From assembly GCF_002356315.1 (NCBI RefSeq), contig NZ_AP018164.1, forward strand, positions 806,001-870,000: a stretch of 64,000 bases of DNA, in the 5' to 3' direction. This document shows positions 25,818 to 37,277 of the stretch, piece after piece. The DNA is from Mycobacterium shigaense. Lineage in GTDB: Bacteria; Actinomycetota; Actinomycetes; Mycobacteriales; Mycobacteriaceae. Under the pieces are notes generated by a model. That model did no database searches. It saw only the letters and a program-made list of their open reading frames with translations, and had not been told where the DNA came from. A program made the position numbers and the translations under genes. Each line of letters opens with the position of its first letter. The stretch's first letter is position 1.

Positions 25818-28010
25818 TCAGCTCGCCGTGGGGGCCGGGACCTGTGTGCGGTCGCGCGCACCCAGATTGATTGCCGCGGTAATGGTGGACCGCTCGATCT
25901 GGCGTAGCGCGTGCACGGCGGTGAGGAATCGCCGGGTATCCGGATCCGGTTCGGCCCCGTCGGCGCGATGCCGGGCCCGGCATTCGGCGGCGTCGAGGTC
26001 GTCGGTCGCGGAGTCCACAGTCCCGCCCTTTGCGCCGTCGACCATCGCGATTAACGTATCGATGTTGCGCCGGGTCTGCGCCGCAGCCGAGGTGAAGGCG
26101 TCGGACAGGGCTTCGGCTCCCACCGGGTCCCGGTACTGCTCGCTGGTGCGGGCCAGGCTTCGTCCATAGCGGTCACACGCGGTGAAGATCTGCAGGCCGC
26201 GCCGAATGCTGCGGCGACCGGCCAGACCCGCGACCCCCGCCAGCAGGGGCTTCGCGGAAATCCGGAATTGTTGTAGATTGCGGTCGAGCTGCCGGGCCTG
26301 CTCAGTCGGGCTGACCACCTCGTCGCCGCCGAACATCGTCGCCGTAGAGATCTCAATCAGGTCGGACAGGCTGGTCAGGAAAGCTTTGGTGTCCTTGCGA
26401 ATCGTGGTTTGGGTCCGGGTCGGCAACACCAGGATGGCCACGGCGATGCCGATCACGGCCCCGATCGCGGTCTCTTCGATCCGCAGCATCAGCACCCCGA
26501 AGGAGAACTGACCGAGCAGGCCGTACAGCAACGCCAGCATCGTGGTGATCCAGAACGTCATCAGGCTGTAGGTGACTGTCATGAAGTAGAAGGCGCAGAA
26601 CAGGCACACGAAGATCGCCACCAGCGACGCCGTCTTGTCGCCACCGAACAACGTGGCGACCAGCACGCCGGCCGGCACGCCGAGCATCGTGCCGAGCAGT
26701 CGTTGCCAGCCTTTGGTGAGGGTCTCACCCCAGGAGTTGGTGCCCGCGAAGATCACGAACGCGGCGATCACCGCCCAATACCAACGGGCGGGTGCCAGCA
26801 GCTCGCCGGTCACGATGGCCAGCGACGCGGCGACGCTGACCTGGATCGCCTGCCGGGTGGTCTGCCGCAGACCGGGCTGCGATTCCTTCTCCTCGGGCGG
26901 CGCCGGCGGGGTGTCGGCGGATTCGACGGGCTGTCCCGCCGCGGCGCCCTCGACGATCGCCCGCACTTCGGCGGTTGCTTTGGCCGCGTTGATGATCGCC
27001 AGCGCGAGGCGGCGTACCGCGGCGTTGCCCTCCGCATCGCCGTCGGCCGGGTCGGGTTGGTCGAGCACGCGTTGCGCCTGGCGCGCGGCCTGCTGCAGCC
27101 CGCTTTCCTCGGGCACGCGGATCGCTCGCGACAGCATCGACAGCGCGGTGACCAACTCGGCGCGAGTGCGGGCCGGTATCGCCGCGGGGTTGTCCGCGGC
27201 CGCCGCCGCTCGCCGGCCCGCGGTGGCAACCCATTCGATCGCGAGCTCGGCGTCGAACAGCCACGGGGCCAGTTGCTCGACGGTCACCCCGCGATAGAGC
27301 ATGGCGGGGTTGGCTTTGTCCTCGATCTGGCCCTGCACCATCAAGGCGGTCTCGTTGAGCCGGATGGTGCGGGCTCGCATGTGCCGGCGCCGCCGCCCGT
27401 CGAGGTGGCCGGTGCGTACCGCCTCCGCGGTGGTGTCCACCACGATCGCCATCCGCGCGCGCAGCGCCCGAATAGTGGAGCGCAGCACGGCTTCTGGGCG
27501 ATCGGGCAACACGTAGGCGGTCATCACGAACGTGCACACCGTGCCCACCACGATGGCCACGATCAACCACGGCAACTCCGACACGCTGGCCCGCAGATAC
27601 AGCGTGAAGAAATACGACATGAACGCGACCATGCCCAGCGCCCGTCCGCGGGGACCGAAACGCCGGATGTATACCGCGCCGAACACCACGGCCACGAAGA
27701 CGACGTCGGCGGCGATGTTGTGCGGAGCCAGCAACGTGGCCAGCGTGACGGACAGCGCCCCGGGCAACGGCAGCAACGCCATCGTGATCCGCTGCTGACG
27801 GGGATCCGGCTCGGTCACCGAGCGCGACGCGATCATCGTGATCACCACCCCGAGCAGGGCGACCGTCAGCGGCTGCCCCGTGGCCTTGGTCAGCAGGAAC
27901 AGCACGGCCAACGAGCAACCCAGCGACGCCGTCGTGCGGGTGGCCATCCGCAGCCGCAGCAGCCCCGGATCGGAGCCGATCAACCAGTTGCGGGCCTTGT
28001 CGTAGCGCAC
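25818..28010 (-). CDS. FUSC-family (aromatic acid exporter-like) membrane protein
   Basis: A 730-aa protein with two hydrophobic modules (about residues 25-155 and 380-520), each with several transmembrane helices, separated by a helical soluble region and followed by a soluble C-terminal domain. This duplicated layout is typical of FUSC/AaeB-type efflux proteins. Substrate unknown; export of aromatic or amphipathic acids is the family precedent. GTG start. Divergent from galT, 61 bp between starts. Confidence 0.8.
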   Translation of the reverse strand: MRYDKARNWLIGSDPGLLRLRMATRTTASLGCSLAVLFLLTKATGQPLTVALLGVVITMIASRSVTEPDPRQQRITMALLPLPGALSVTLATLLAPHNIAADVVFVAVVFGAVYIRRFGPRGRALGMVAFMSYFFTLYLRASVSELPWLIVAIVVGTVCTFVMTAYVLPDRPEAVLRSTIRALRARMAIVVDTTAEAVRTGHLDGRRRRHMRARTIRLNETALMVQGQIEDKANPAMLYRGVTVEQLAPWLFDAELAIEWVATAGRRAAAAADNPAAIPARTRAELVTALSMLSRAIRVPEESGLQQAARQAQRVLDQPDPADGDAEGNAAVRRLALAIINAAKATAEVRAIVEGAAAGQPVESADTPPAPPEEKESQPGLRQTTRQAIQVSVAASLAIVTGELLAPARWYWAVIAAFVIFAGTNSWGETLTKGWQRLLGTMLGVPAGVLVATLFGGDKTASLVAIFVCLFCAFYFMTVTYSLMTFWITTMLALLYGLLGQFSFGVLMLRIEETAIGAVIGIAVAILVLPTRTQTTIRKDTKAFLTSLSDLIEISTATMFGGDEVVSPTEQARQLDRNLQQFRISAKPLLAGVAGLAGRRSIRRGLQIFTACDRYGRSLARTSEQYRDPVGAEALSDAFTSAAAQTRRNIDTLIAMVDGAKGGTVDSATDDLDAAECRARHRADGAEPDPDTRRFLTAVHALRQIERSTITAAINLGARDRTQVPAPTAS

Positions 28011-28071
28011 TGGGCCCCCTCACCGTCGGACACCACATGGTTACCTCAACTGTCGCGCACTGGCCAAGCTA

Positions 28072-29166
28072 GTGTTCGACATCGTGACAGCGCCGACCCG
28101 GGCGAAGCTGGCCGATGGCCGTGACCTGTTGTTCTTCGCGCTGCCCGGGCATCGTCCCGTGCCGGTGCCCGACCGCAGGCCGTTGCCGGAGCGTGACCCG
28201 GACCAGTCGCAACTGCGGTTCGACCGGTCAACCGGGCAGTGGGTGATCATCGCTGCGCGCCGCCAGGACCGCACGTACAAGCCGCCCGCCGACCAGTGCC
28301 CGCTGTGTCCCGGGCCGACTGGGCTGACGAGCGAGGTGCCGGCGCCGGACTACGACGTCGTCGTATTCGAGAACCGGTTCCCCAGCCTGTGCGGTGCCGG
28401 CCGGTCGTTGGGCGCGCCCGACGGCGACGGCTTCGTGTCCGTGCCCGGGCATGGCCGCACCGAGGTGATCTGTTTTTCCAGCAACCACACCGGGTCGTTC
28501 GCGGAGTTGGCACCGGCGCATGCCGTGTTGGTCGTCCAGGCATGGCGGCACCGCACCGCCGACCTGCTGGCCACTCCGGGCATCGAGCAGGTTTTCTGCT
28601 TCGAGAACCGTGGCGAAGAGATCGGCGTGACGCTGGCCCATCCGCACGGCCAGATCTACGGCTACCCCTATCTGACGCCGCGCACCGCCGCGATGCTGGG
28701 GCAAGCACGTGAGCATCGAATCCGACACGGCCACAACTTGTTTGCCGATCTGCTGGCGCGCGAGGTCGCCGACGGCAGCCGGATCGTCGCGCGCACCGAG
28801 CTGTTCACGGCGTTCGTGCCGTTCGCGGCGCGCTGGCCGGTCGAGGTGCACATCTACCCGAACAGGTTCGTGCGCAACCTCGTCGAGTTCGGCGACGCCG
28901 AACTGGATGCGTTCGCGCGGCTCTACCTTGACGTGCTGGATCGGTTTGACCGCCTGTATTCGGCTCCGCTGCCGTATATTTCGGCGCTGCATCAGTTCGC
29001 CGACACCGAGGCGCAGGCCGACGGGTACTTCCACGTCGAGTTGATGTCGATCCGGCGCAGCGCCACCAAGCTCAAGTACCTCGCGGCCTCCGAATCGGCG
29101 ATGGACGCGTTCATCGGCGACGTCATGCCCGAAAGCGTGGCCCAGCGGCTGCGAGACCTTGCGTGA
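28072..29166 (+). CDS. galT: Galactose-1-phosphate uridylyltransferase, intact
   Basis: A 364-aa Leloir-pathway enzyme that exchanges UMP between UDP-glucose and galactose-1-phosphate. The N-terminal [10 protein letters not shown] segment, the zinc-site CPLCPG, and the active-site [10 protein letters not shown] motif with the nucleophilic histidine are all in one frame. In M. tuberculosis this gene is split into two frames (Rv0618/Rv0619, galTa/galTb); here it is continuous. GTG at 28072 or the GTG at 28084 are both possible starts. It overlaps galK by 4 bp. Confidence 0.92.
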   Translation: MFDIVTAPTRAKLADGRDLLFFALPGHRPVPVPDRRPLPERDPDQSQLRFDRSTGQWVIIAARRQDRTYKPPADQCPLCPGPTGLTSEVPAPDYDVVVFENRFPSLCGAGRSLGAPDGDGFVSVPGHGRTEVICFSSNHTGSFAELAPAHAVLVVQAWRHRTADLLATPGIEQVFCFENRGEEIGVTLAHPHGQIYGYPYLTPRTAAMLGQAREHRIRHGHNLFADLLAREVADGSRIVARTELFTAFVPFAARWPVEVHIYPNRFVRNLVEFGDAELDAFARLYLDVLDRFDRLYSAPLPYISALHQFADTEAQADGYFHVELMSIRRSATKLKYLAASESAMDAFIGDVMPESVAQRLRDLA

Positions 29167-30284
29167 CGGTCCGCTACGCCGCGCCGGGGCGGATCAATCT
29201 GATCGGGGAGCACACCGACTACAACCTGGGGTTCGCGTTGCCGATCGCGCTGCCCCAGCGCACGGTGGTGACCTTCGCGCCCGATGACTCCGACGCGATC
29301 ACCGTGCGCAGCGATCGAGCCCGCACCGCCGCCCGCATTCCGGTCTCCACCACGCCGGGGGAGGTGTCCGATTGGGCCGGTTATGTCGCCGGCGTGATCT
29401 GGGCACTGGGCCGGGCCGGGTATCCGGTGCCCGGCGGCGCGATGTCGATCACCAGCGACGTGCAGATGGGATCGGGCCTGTCGTCGTCGGCGGCACTGGA
29501 ATGCGCGGCACTGGGCGCGATCGCCGCGGCGGCCGGCACGCGCATCGACAGAACAGAGCAGGCGCGCCTGGCCCAGCGCGCCGAAAACGAATACGTCGGT
29601 GCGCCAACGGGTTTACTCGATCAACTGTCCGCACTGTTCGGGGCGCCGTCGACCGCCCTGCTGATCGACTTTCGCGACGTCACCGTCGATCCGGTGGCCT
29701 TCGACCCGGACGCGGGCGATGTGGCCCTGCTGCTGATCGACTCCCGGGCGCGGCATCGGCATGCCGGCGGCGAGTATGCGGCCCGGCGCGCGTCGTGCGA
29801 GCGGGCGGCCGCAGACTTGGGGGCGTCGTCGCTGCGCGAAATCCAGGACCGCGATCTGTCGGCGCTTGCCGCGGTCGAGGACCCCGTCGACGCCCGTCGG
29901 GCCCGACACGTGCTGACCGAGAACCGTCGGGTGCTCGACTTCGTCGCGGCGCTGCGCGACGCGGACTTCGGCGCGGCCGGCCGACTCATGACCGCCTCGC
30001 ACGCGTCCATGCGCGACGACTTCGCGATCACGACCGAGCACCTCGACCTGCTCGCCGACACCGCCCTGCGCGCGGGCGCGCTGGGCGCCCGGATGACGGG
30101 CGGCGGCTTCGGCGGTTGCGTCATCGCGTTGGTGCCGACCAGTCGGGTGGACCCGGTGCGGGAGTCGGTGCGACAAGCGACGGAAAAGGCCGGCTTCGCG
30201 CCGCCGCTGATCACCCGAACCCGCGCGGCGGCGGGCGCCGGGCCCGCCGCCGCGCCGGACACTCGGGAGCACCCCTTCTGCTAG
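29163..30284 (+). CDS. galK: Galactokinase
   Basis: A 373-aa GHMP-family kinase that phosphorylates galactose at C1. The substrate motif [13 protein letters not shown] is near residue 8, the ATP loop [12 protein letters not shown] near 100, and the third motif [12 protein letters not shown] near 310. The GTG start overlaps the galT stop (GTGA), so the two are coupled. A short Ala/Pro-rich tail at the C-terminus is not a family feature. Confidence 0.93.
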   Translation: MTVRYAAPGRINLIGEHTDYNLGFALPIALPQRTVVTFAPDDSDAITVRSDRARTAARIPVSTTPGEVSDWAGYVAGVIWALGRAGYPVPGGAMSITSDVQMGSGLSSSAALECAALGAIAAAAGTRIDRTEQARLAQRAENEYVGAPTGLLDQLSALFGAPSTALLIDFRDVTVDPVAFDPDAGDVALLLIDSRARHRHAGGEYAARRASCERAAADLGASSLREIQDRDLSALAAVEDPVDARRARHVLTENRRVLDFVAALRDADFGAAGRLMTASHASMRDDFAITTEHLDLLADTALRAGALGARMTGGGFGGCVIALVPTSRVDPVRESVRQATEKAGFAPPLITRTRAAAGAGPAAAPDTREHPFC

Positions 30285-30304
30285 GCGCCTGAATAGCTGT
30301 AACT

Positions 30305-30470
30305 GTGACGGCATGGCCTAAGAACCCGACGGGCAAGCCAGCGCGCGAGCGGACGTTGGCCGGCGGTGCGCCGCAATCGGTGGGCTGGTCCCGGTTCTAC
30401 TTCGAAGACCAGCGCTGGGAATGAGCCGACGAGGTGCAGCGCATCCACGGATACACCGATTTTTGCGGCC
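30305..30470 (+). pseudogene. Truncated PAS-domain (PAS-ANTAR-type) protein
   Basis: GTG at 30305 opens 39 codons ending in SVGWSRFYFEDQRWE, then a TGA (30422-30424) stands where these proteins have WS; the frame then continues as ADEVQRIHGY before losing similarity. This is the N-terminal PAS region of a family that ends in an RNA-binding ANTAR domain, which is missing. Family assignment is from recall of the RFYF...W...V.R.HGY pattern. Confidence 0.6.
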
Positions 30471-30544
30471 TGAGCCCAGACAACGTCGCGCCTGGGTCAG
30501 CGCACTGCTGCTCGGCGCGCACGAGAGCGCCCACAGCGCCGGAC

Positions 30545-31030
30545 CTACGGCGTCGGGGTGAACCGGACCGCGGCCAGGTGCATCCGGTCGACGGCCTCGG
30601 AGAACTCGTCGAGGGTGGGGATGCGCCGGTCGCGGAACTTCAATCCGACGAGCACCTGCGCGCGCCGTAGGCCGTAAGACTGCGCGCACCGCAGGTAGAG
30701 ATCCGAGACGGTGGCACGATCGGCAATCAGCTCGCCGCGCATGGCCGTCTGCCTGCCGTCCCAGACGACCTGTGCGGGTGCGCCGCCGCGGAAGTTCGCT
30801 TTCCACACCGCGCCGGTCAGCGCGTAGAGATCGTTGTCGATGACGTGAGCACTCACCGGAATTGTGAACTGCCGCCCCGTCTTTCGGCCGGTGAAGCTCA
30901 ACACCATGAGCTGCTTGCGGGACGGACCGGCGAGCGGAGTGCGTAGCAAGAAGCCCAGAATCGGGTTGATGAGCTTGAGCAATGCCGACGGCGGATGCCC
31001 GGCGTCGACCGCGTACGACTGGTCTGCCAT
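30545..31030 (-). CDS. F420-type (deazaflavin) nitroreductase-family oxidoreductase
   Basis: A 161-aa protein of the split beta-barrel FDOR/Ddn-like family. The motifs LMVLSFTGRKTGRQFTIPV and VWKANFRGGAPAQV correspond to the cofactor-binding strand and loop. Members use reduced F420 for quinone or xenobiotic reduction, and the lipid-reducing or quinone role here is inference. The ATG at 31028-31030 gives the usual length. It is divergent from the GH92 gene. Confidence 0.82.
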   Translation of the reverse strand: MADQSYAVDAGHPPSALLKLINPILGFLLRTPLAGPSRKQLMVLSFTGRKTGRQFTIPVSAHVIDNDLYALTGAVWKANFRGGAPAQVVWDGRQTAMRGELIADRATVSDLYLRCAQSYGLRRAQVLVGLKFRDRRIPTLDEFSEAVDRMHLAAVRFTPTP

Positions 31031-31118
31031 GCGACCACCGTACGGCCAATTCGTGGATCTCGGCGTTGCGATGTCGAAACCACCACGAAAACACGCGGTT
31101 ATGCAGTAAGAGACAGCT

Positions 31119-33740
31119 ATGCGGTCGCGAAAGGCCCCTATCGCGCTGGTGGCGGCAATGGTCGTCTTCGCCACGTTCATCGCGGCGGCCCCGCCCACCG
31201 CCTACGACGGCGAGCCCCACCTTGTCACCGATCCGGCGGCCTACGTCAACACCCTCATCGGCACCGGCACGGGCGGCGAGACGGTCGGGGAGATCAACAA
31301 CTTTCCCGGCGCCACCGTGCCATTCGGGATGGTGCAGTATTCGCCGGACACCGTCGGCAACTACGCCGGCTACAGCTACAGCAACCCGCGCTCGACCGGG
31401 TTCAGCATGACCCACGCCTCGGTGGGCTGCGCCGCGTTCGGCGACATCTCGATGCTGCCGACGACCCGCTCGATGGGCCCGCAGCCGTGGAACGCCTGGG
31501 AACGGATCTCCCACGACGACTCCGAGCACGGCGCTCCCGGTTATTACACCGTGCGGTTCCCCGACACCGGGGTGACCGCGGAGCTGACGGCCACCACCCG
31601 CACGGGCGTCGGCCGGTTCAGCTACCCGCACAACGGCCTTCCGGCCTTGTTCCACGTCCGCTCCGGCGCATCGTTGGCGGGCAACTCCCGCGCGGCCCTA
31701 CAGATCGGTGTCGACAACACCACCATCACCGGGTGGGCGGGCAGCGGCAGCTTCTGCGACAAGAAAAACACCTACACGGTGTATTTCGCCATGCGGTTCA
31801 GCCAGCCGTTCACCACCTTCGGCACCTGGGATGGCTACGCGATCTACCCCGGCACGCGCGACAGGGACTCGCCCTACAGCGGTGGATATGTGCAGTTCCC
31901 CGCGGGGTCCACAGTCGAGGTGCGCACCGCCATCTCCTACGTCAGCATCGACGCGGCGCGGGCGAACCTGGCCGCCGAGGGCGCGGCGAGCTTCCAGGAC
32001 GTCCGCGGCGCCGCACGGTCGCAATGGAAGGCCGCGCTTGCGCGCATCACGGTGGCCGGGAGAAACGCCGGGGAGCTGAGGACGTTCTATACCTCCTTGT
32101 ATCGATCGCTGTTGCATCCCAACACATTCAGCGATGCGGACGGACGATACATCGGATTCGACCGTCAAATCCACGTTGTCGCCAACGGGCGCACCCAGTA
32201 CGCGAATTTCTCCGATTGGGATACCTACCGATGTCTGGCGCCCCTGCAGGCGCTGCTCTTTCCCGAGCACGCCAGCGATATGGCTCAGTCGCTGGTGAAC
32301 GACGCCGAGCAGAGCGGCGCGCTTCCGCGCTGGGCGCTGGCCAACGTCGCGACCGGTGAGATGAGCGGGGACAGCGTGGTGCCACTGATCGTGAACCTTT
32401 ACACCTATGGGGCAACTGATTTCGACACCAAGGCGGCGCTGCACTACATGGTCGAAGGGGCGACCAAAGGTGGAGTGGGGCTGAACGGCTATGTGGAGCG
32501 GCCGGGCATCGCGACGTACTTGCGCCTGGGCTATGCCCCGAACACGCCGGAATTCGGTACCGTCGATGCCTCGATAACGCTGGAGTGGTCCGTCGACGAC
32601 TTCACCATTTCACGATTCGCCGACGCACTGGGCGACACCGCGACCGCCGCCGAATTCCAGCAGCGTGCCCAGTACTGGCAGAACCTGTTCAATCCCACTA
32701 CCCGCTACATCTCGCCGCGTAGCGGCTTCGGATTGTTCAGCGGCGGAACGGGTTTCTTCCGGTCTCCCTCCGGCTTCGGCCAGGAAGGATACGACGAGGG
32801 CAACGCGGAACAATACGTCTGGTGGGTGCCGCACAATGTCGCGGGCCTGGTGACCGCCCTGGGTGGCCGCCAGGCGGTAGCCGCCCGGCTCCATCGATTC
32901 ACCAAGCGGCTCAACGACGGTCCCGACGAGCCCTACCTGTGGGCCGGCAACGAACCGGACTTCGCGGTGCCGTGGCTGTACAACTATGTCGGTCAGCCGT
33001 GGAACACGCAGCAGACGGTCGACCGGGTGCGCGGCTTGTTCGGTCCCACGCCCAATGGCGCGCCCGGCAACGACGATCTCGGCGCACTGGCCAGCTGGTA
33101 TGTCTGGGCGGCCCTGGGCCTGTACCCGAGCACGCCGGGAGTCCCGATCCTGACATTGAGCACACCGATCTTCGATCGCATCGAAATCTCCCTTCCGGCA
33201 GGCAAATCCATCCGGATATCGGCACCAGGTGCGTCGGGTCCCCGGCCGTTGAGGTACATCAGCGGATTACGCATCGACGGCCAAGTCACCGGTCACACCT
33301 GGCTGCCGGAGTCGATCATCCGCAGCGGCGGCGATCTCACGTACTCGCTTGCCGCCCATCCCGACAAGGCCTGGGGCACCTCAGAATCCGACGCGCCACC
33401 CTCCTTCGGCGCACAGAGTTCAGCGGTGACCGCGAACATCGCGAACCCCGTTGTCAGCGCCAGGCCGGGCAGCACCGCGGTCACCGTCGACGCGCAACGG
33501 ATGAGCGATGGCGCCGGCGGCTACACCGTCAACGGCACATCCGACGACGTCGGGATCACGGTGGCGCAGGTGTCCGGCCAGTTCGACAAGGACGGATCGG
33601 CCGCCATCCCGGTCGTGATCACTGTGGCGCCGACGGTGCGCGAGGGTTACTACCTGGTTCATCTGACTACCACGGTGGGCGAGAGCATGCGGCGGTTGAC
33701 GGTCCTGGTGAGCGTCGACGACGATTCCGGCGATTCCTGA
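31119..33740 (+). CDS. Exported GH92 alpha-mannosidase
   Basis: An 873-aa protein with an N-terminal signal peptide (hydrophobic to about residue 24) and a GH92 catalytic region: [11 protein letters not shown] near the start, [12 protein letters not shown], the central [14 protein letters not shown], and [21 protein letters not shown] containing the candidate catalytic acids. It matches M. tuberculosis Rv0584 in type and size (877 aa). The final 150 residues form a beta-rich domain. Likely trims mannose from cell-envelope or host glycans outside the cell; the exact linkage is not visible. Confidence 0.9.
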   Translation: MRSRKAPIALVAAMVVFATFIAAAPPTAYDGEPHLVTDPAAYVNTLIGTGTGGETVGEINNFPGATVPFGMVQYSPDTVGNYAGYSYSNPRSTGFSMTHASVGCAAFGDISMLPTTRSMGPQPWNAWERISHDDSEHGAPGYYTVRFPDTGVTAELTATTRTGVGRFSYPHNGLPALFHVRSGASLAGNSRAALQIGVDNTTITGWAGSGSFCDKKNTYTVYFAMRFSQPFTTFGTWDGYAIYPGTRDRDSPYSGGYVQFPAGSTVEVRTAISYVSIDAARANLAAEGAASFQDVRGAARSQWKAALARITVAGRNAGELRTFYTSLYRSLLHPNTFSDADGRYIGFDRQIHVVANGRTQYANFSDWDTYRCLAPLQALLFPEHASDMAQSLVNDAEQSGALPRWALANVATGEMSGDSVVPLIVNLYTYGATDFDTKAALHYMVEGATKGGVGLNGYVERPGIATYLRLGYAPNTPEFGTVDASITLEWSVDDFTISRFADALGDTATAAEFQQRAQYWQNLFNPTTRYISPRSGFGLFSGGTGFFRSPSGFGQEGYDEGNAEQYVWWVPHNVAGLVTALGGRQAVAARLHRFTKRLNDGPDEPYLWAGNEPDFAVPWLYNYVGQPWNTQQTVDRVRGLFGPTPNGAPGNDDLGALASWYVWAALGLYPSTPGVPILTLSTPIFDRIEISLPAGKSIRISAPGASGPRPLRYISGLRIDGQVTGHTWLPESIIRSGGDLTYSLAAHPDKAWGTSESDAPPSFGAQSSAVTANIANPVVSARPGSTAVTVDAQRMSDGAGGYTVNGTSDDVGITVAQVSGQFDKDGSAAIPVVITVAPTVREGYYLVHLTTTVGESMRRLTVLVSVDDDSGDS

Positions 33741-33748
33741 CCGGGCCG

Positions 33749-36136
33749 TCAGACCATCTCGTTCTCGGTCAGCCAGCGCATCACCGGCCAGCCGACGAAG
33801 ACGGGCAGCCAACAGGTGAGCACCCGATACAACAGGACCGACGGCACGCCGACGGCCGCGGGCACGCCGAACGCGGCGAGCCCACCGATCAGCGCCGCCT
33901 CGACGGCACCGACGCCACCGGGTGTCGGCGCGGCCGAGGCAAGGGTGCCGCCGACCATCGTCACCACGGTGCAGGTGACAAACGTCGCACCGCCGCCGAA
34001 GGCTTCGATGCTGGCCCACAGCGCCAGCGCGGCCCCCAGAGTTGTTCCGGAGCAACCGAGTACGATCAATCCCAGGCGCTTGGGTTCGCGCGCCACCTCG
34101 ACCAGGTCGTCGGCCAGCTCCTTGATCTTCGGGCGCAGATCCGTTGCCAGCCAGCGCCGCAGCGTGGGCACGAACAGAAACGTGCCCACGATGCCCAGCG
34201 CGACGCCGGCGATCAGATAGAGCACCGTGGCATCCGGCACGAAATGCGAGAGATTCGTCGACACGCCCGCGACGGCGCTGAACAAGATCAGCAGTGCCAG
34301 GTGCATGATCACCTGGACGGATTGCTGCAACGCCACCGCCGTGGTGGCCCGCATTGCCGACAACCCGCCGCCCTTCTGTAGGTACCGGGTGCTCAGCGCC
34401 AGCCCGCCGACCCCGGCCGGTGTCGTGGTCGCTGCAAAAGTGTTGGCCACCTGGGCAATTGATAATCGCCAGAAGCTCACCGTCTCGTCGGCCGACGCCC
34501 ACAACGCGGCCGCGGCGCCCACGTAGGTCGACGCCGAGATCGCCAAACCCAGCAGGGCCCACCACCAGTTCGCGGTGCGCAGCTCGGAGAAGAAGGTAGG
34601 AACCGTGCTGATGAACGGATAGGCGACGTAGACCAGGGCGCCGAGAAGGACTAGCTGAATCAGCTGGCTACGGGTGAACCGGGTGATGGGTTCGGTCTTG
34701 ATCTCGTCGGCACCCGTTTGCCGTTTGACCTCGACGCGCAGACTGGAAATCGTACCGCGTGGATCGGGCACCGCCCTCCGGATTCGTTTTGACACAGCCG
34801 ATTTGGTGAGTCTGCGCGACGCGCGCAAGATGACGTCCTTGCCGAACGCGTCGATCGCCGCGCCCACCGCGGATTTCGCGTCGTACAGGGCGGACGTCGT
34901 CACCAGGAGTTGCGCGATGTCCGATTGCAGCTGCGCGTCGGTGGCGCCGTATTCGGCGCTGCCGAAGCCGCCGAACAGCACCTCGCCATCGTCGACTGTG
35001 ATCTCGTTGCCGCGCAGGTCGCCATGCGAGATCCGGTAGCCGTGCAGTGTGTGCAGCGCCTCCCAGACCTTCTGGACGGGTGTCGTCGTCGCGCATTCGT
35101 CGAGCGGAGTTCCGCGAACGGGCTTGTGCGCGTAGAGCGTCCACCCGCGGTCGAGGGCCGCGAAGGCGATGGTCTCGGTGTTGGCGACGCCCGCGTCATT
35201 GATGGCGATGGTCATCAGCGCGCGGTGCTCCACCGCGCGGCGCATCGAGGCCTGCAGCGGCGCGGTTTCGGCATCGCGCAGCCGCAGCTTGCGCCAGAGC
35301 TCGCGCAGGGCACCGCCGCTGCGTTGATGCGGGCCGTACAACTCGATCTGCGCCCGTCCCCCGTCGGTGCCCGACTCGTCGGGACCGGTGCACAAAACGA
35401 GCGCGCCGGGGCCGGCGGGGCGGACCACCGTGAGCCGCGACACCACGAATCCGCGTTTGGCCATCGCGCGCACCGCGTCCTCCAGTGGAACCTCCAGCGC
35501 GGGGGTGCCGACGACGAGGACGATCAACGCGCCGACGAACCACCCCACCCCCAGGCCCACCAGCGAGCGGGCCGGGACGATGGCGCTGATGGCGAGGTGA
35601 ATCGGCACGAAGGCCAGCAGCAGGGTCCACCACCAGCGCCGCCAGCGCGCGGGCAGCCACGGGCCGGACACCGTCAGCACCGCCGCCAGCATCGCGATCC
35701 ACCGCGGGTCGTCGAGGAACTGGGCCGGCAGCGTGCTCAGCCGGTCCGAGACGTCGAAGTGCCATCGGAACGCGGCGATGCGGTTGCTGCTGATCGACAG
35801 CGGCAGGACGGCGAGAAGGGCGGCGGCCGCGTACGCGCCCAGCGTTTTCCACTGCCGGCCGACGATCAGGCCGATCAGGATCATGAACGGCAACGCCACG
35901 ATGGCCAACCCGTAGACCAGGTACACGACGTCGGATTGCGTCGGCGTCAGGACGCCGACGACCCCGGAGATGGATTTCTCCAGCGCGATCCAGCGCGTGT
36001 GGGTGATCACGGTGCTGGTGATCACGGTCGCGAGGAACGCGGTAGCCAGCAGCAGCCGCAGGATGTCGTTGGTCCGCCGCGTCACGGGTTGCAGCAAGCT
36101 GCCGGAGACGCTGATGTCGCGCCCGTCAACTCGCAT
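33749..36136 (-). CDS. Integral membrane LPG-flippase-like protein with kinase-like domain (Rv0585c-like)
   Basis: A 795-aa protein, exactly the size of M. tuberculosis Rv0585c. The N-terminal half has several transmembrane helices, then a soluble segment (about 200-475) with SHGDLRGNEITVDDGEVLFGGFGSAEYG, resembling the catalytic loop and metal site of protein-kinase folds. The C-terminal 300 residues hold helices of the lysylphosphatidylglycerol synthase transmembrane (flippase) type. The ATG at 36134-36136 fits the family. Function unknown. Convergent with the GH92 gene, 8 bp apart. Confidence 0.83.
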   Translation of the reverse strand: MRVDGRDISVSGSLLQPVTRRTNDILRLLLATAFLATVITSTVITHTRWIALEKSISGVVGVLTPTQSDVVYLVYGLAIVALPFMILIGLIVGRQWKTLGAYAAAALLAVLPLSISSNRIAAFRWHFDVSDRLSTLPAQFLDDPRWIAMLAAVLTVSGPWLPARWRRWWWTLLLAFVPIHLAISAIVPARSLVGLGVGWFVGALIVLVVGTPALEVPLEDAVRAMAKRGFVVSRLTVVRPAGPGALVLCTGPDESGTDGGRAQIELYGPHQRSGGALRELWRKLRLRDAETAPLQASMRRAVEHRALMTIAINDAGVANTETIAFAALDRGWTLYAHKPVRGTPLDECATTTPVQKVWEALHTLHGYRISHGDLRGNEITVDDGEVLFGGFGSAEYGATDAQLQSDIAQLLVTTSALYDAKSAVGAAIDAFGKDVILRASRRLTKSAVSKRIRRAVPDPRGTISSLRVEVKRQTGADEIKTEPITRFTRSQLIQLVLLGALVYVAYPFISTVPTFFSELRTANWWWALLGLAISASTYVGAAAALWASADETVSFWRLSIAQVANTFAATTTPAGVGGLALSTRYLQKGGGLSAMRATTAVALQQSVQVIMHLALLILFSAVAGVSTNLSHFVPDATVLYLIAGVALGIVGTFLFVPTLRRWLATDLRPKIKELADDLVEVAREPKRLGLIVLGCSGTTLGAALALWASIEAFGGGATFVTCTVVTMVGGTLASAAPTPGGVGAVEAALIGGLAAFGVPAAVGVPSVLLYRVLTCWLPVFVGWPVMRWLTENEMV

Positions 36137-36297
36137 CTCCAGGTCCCTTTGCGATCCCGCCGCGCGGTAGGCGGCCCGTCGACAACTTAACCGGATACCT
36201 GAGGGCCAGCGCGCATGAACCTCGCGGACAGCTCGCTCACATATCACGGGCGTAAGGTCGTTACCTAGCCGTACTAGTCAAACGGGAGGACATCGGC

Positions 36298-37245
36298 GTG
36301 GCCAGAACCGACAACGACAGCTGGGAAATCACCGAGAGTGTGGGGGCCACCGCGCTGGGCGTCGCGGCCTCCCGGGCTGCCGAAACCGAAAGCGACGATC
36401 CGCTAATCCGCGACCCGTTCGCGCGGGTCTTCCTCGATGCCGCGGGCGACGGAGTGTGGAATTGGTTCGCCGCCCCGCAGCTGCCCGCCGAGCTGCTGGA
36501 GGCCGAACCGGACCTCGCGCTGCAGCAGCAGGCGATGGTCGGCTACATGGCGTCGCGGACCGCGTTCTTCGATTCGTTCTTTCTCGACGCGACGACCGCG
36601 GGCATTCGCCAGGTCGTGATCCTCGCGGCCGGCCTGGATGCCCGGTCGTGGCGGTTGCCGTGGCCGCACGGGACCACGGTCTACGAACTCGACCAGCCCC
36701 GGGTGCTGGACTTCAAGGCATCGACGCTGGCCGAGCACGGCGCGGAGCCTGCCTGCAACCGGGTCGCCGTGCCGGTGGACCTGCGTCACGACTGGCCGAC
36801 GGCGTTGCGGCAGGCGGGTTTTGACCCCGCGGCGCCCAGCGCGTGGTCGGCCGAGGGATTGATGCCTTACCTGCCCGCCGCGGCTCAGGAGCTGCTGTTC
36901 GAGCGGATTCAGCAACTCAGCGCCGTCGGCAGCCGGGTGGCCGTCGAGGCGTTGGGACCGAAGTTCCTCGATCCCGAGCTCCGTGCGAAGCGGCGGGCCC
37001 GGATGGACCGCGTCCGCGCCATCATGGCCGACGCGGACCCGCAGCGCGAGATTCCCAGCACCGACGAATTGTGGTACTTCGAGGAGCGCGAAGACGTCGG
37101 CAGTTGGTTCGGCCGCCACGGCTGGGATGTGACCGTCACGCCGTCGGTCGAACTGATGGCCGGCTACGGCCGCAAACCGCCGCAACAGGTCGAGGACCAG
37201 GTGCCGGGAAACCTGTTCGTCGCCGCGCAGCGGTCCAAATCCTGA
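36298..37245 (+). CDS. TIGR00027-family S-adenosylmethionine methyltransferase
   Basis: A 315-aa member of the large mycobacterial family of putative SAM methyltransferases. The motif [19 protein letters not shown] near residue 105 and [15 protein letters not shown] near 140 are diagnostic. GTG start with GGGAGGA 7 bp upstream. Substrates of this expanded family are largely unknown. Confidence 0.88.
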   Translation: MARTDNDSWEITESVGATALGVAASRAAETESDDPLIRDPFARVFLDAAGDGVWNWFAAPQLPAELLEAEPDLALQQQAMVGYMASRTAFFDSFFLDATTAGIRQVVILAAGLDARSWRLPWPHGTTVYELDQPRVLDFKASTLAEHGAEPACNRVAVPVDLRHDWPTALRQAGFDPAAPSAWSAEGLMPYLPAAAQELLFERIQQLSAVGSRVAVEALGPKFLDPELRAKRRARMDRVRAIMADADPQREIPSTDELWYFEEREDVGSWFGRHGWDVTVTPSVELMAGYGRKPPQQVEDQVPGNLFVAAQRSKS

Positions 37246-37277
37246 CGAAACACGGTGCGGCACAAGGAGGGTCGAAC

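Noticed and set aside
30318..31655. Long minus-strand frame overlapping the F420-type gene and GH92 start
   Set aside because: The real protein in this area is in another frame (30545-31030) with clear motifs; this frame has no family resemblance.
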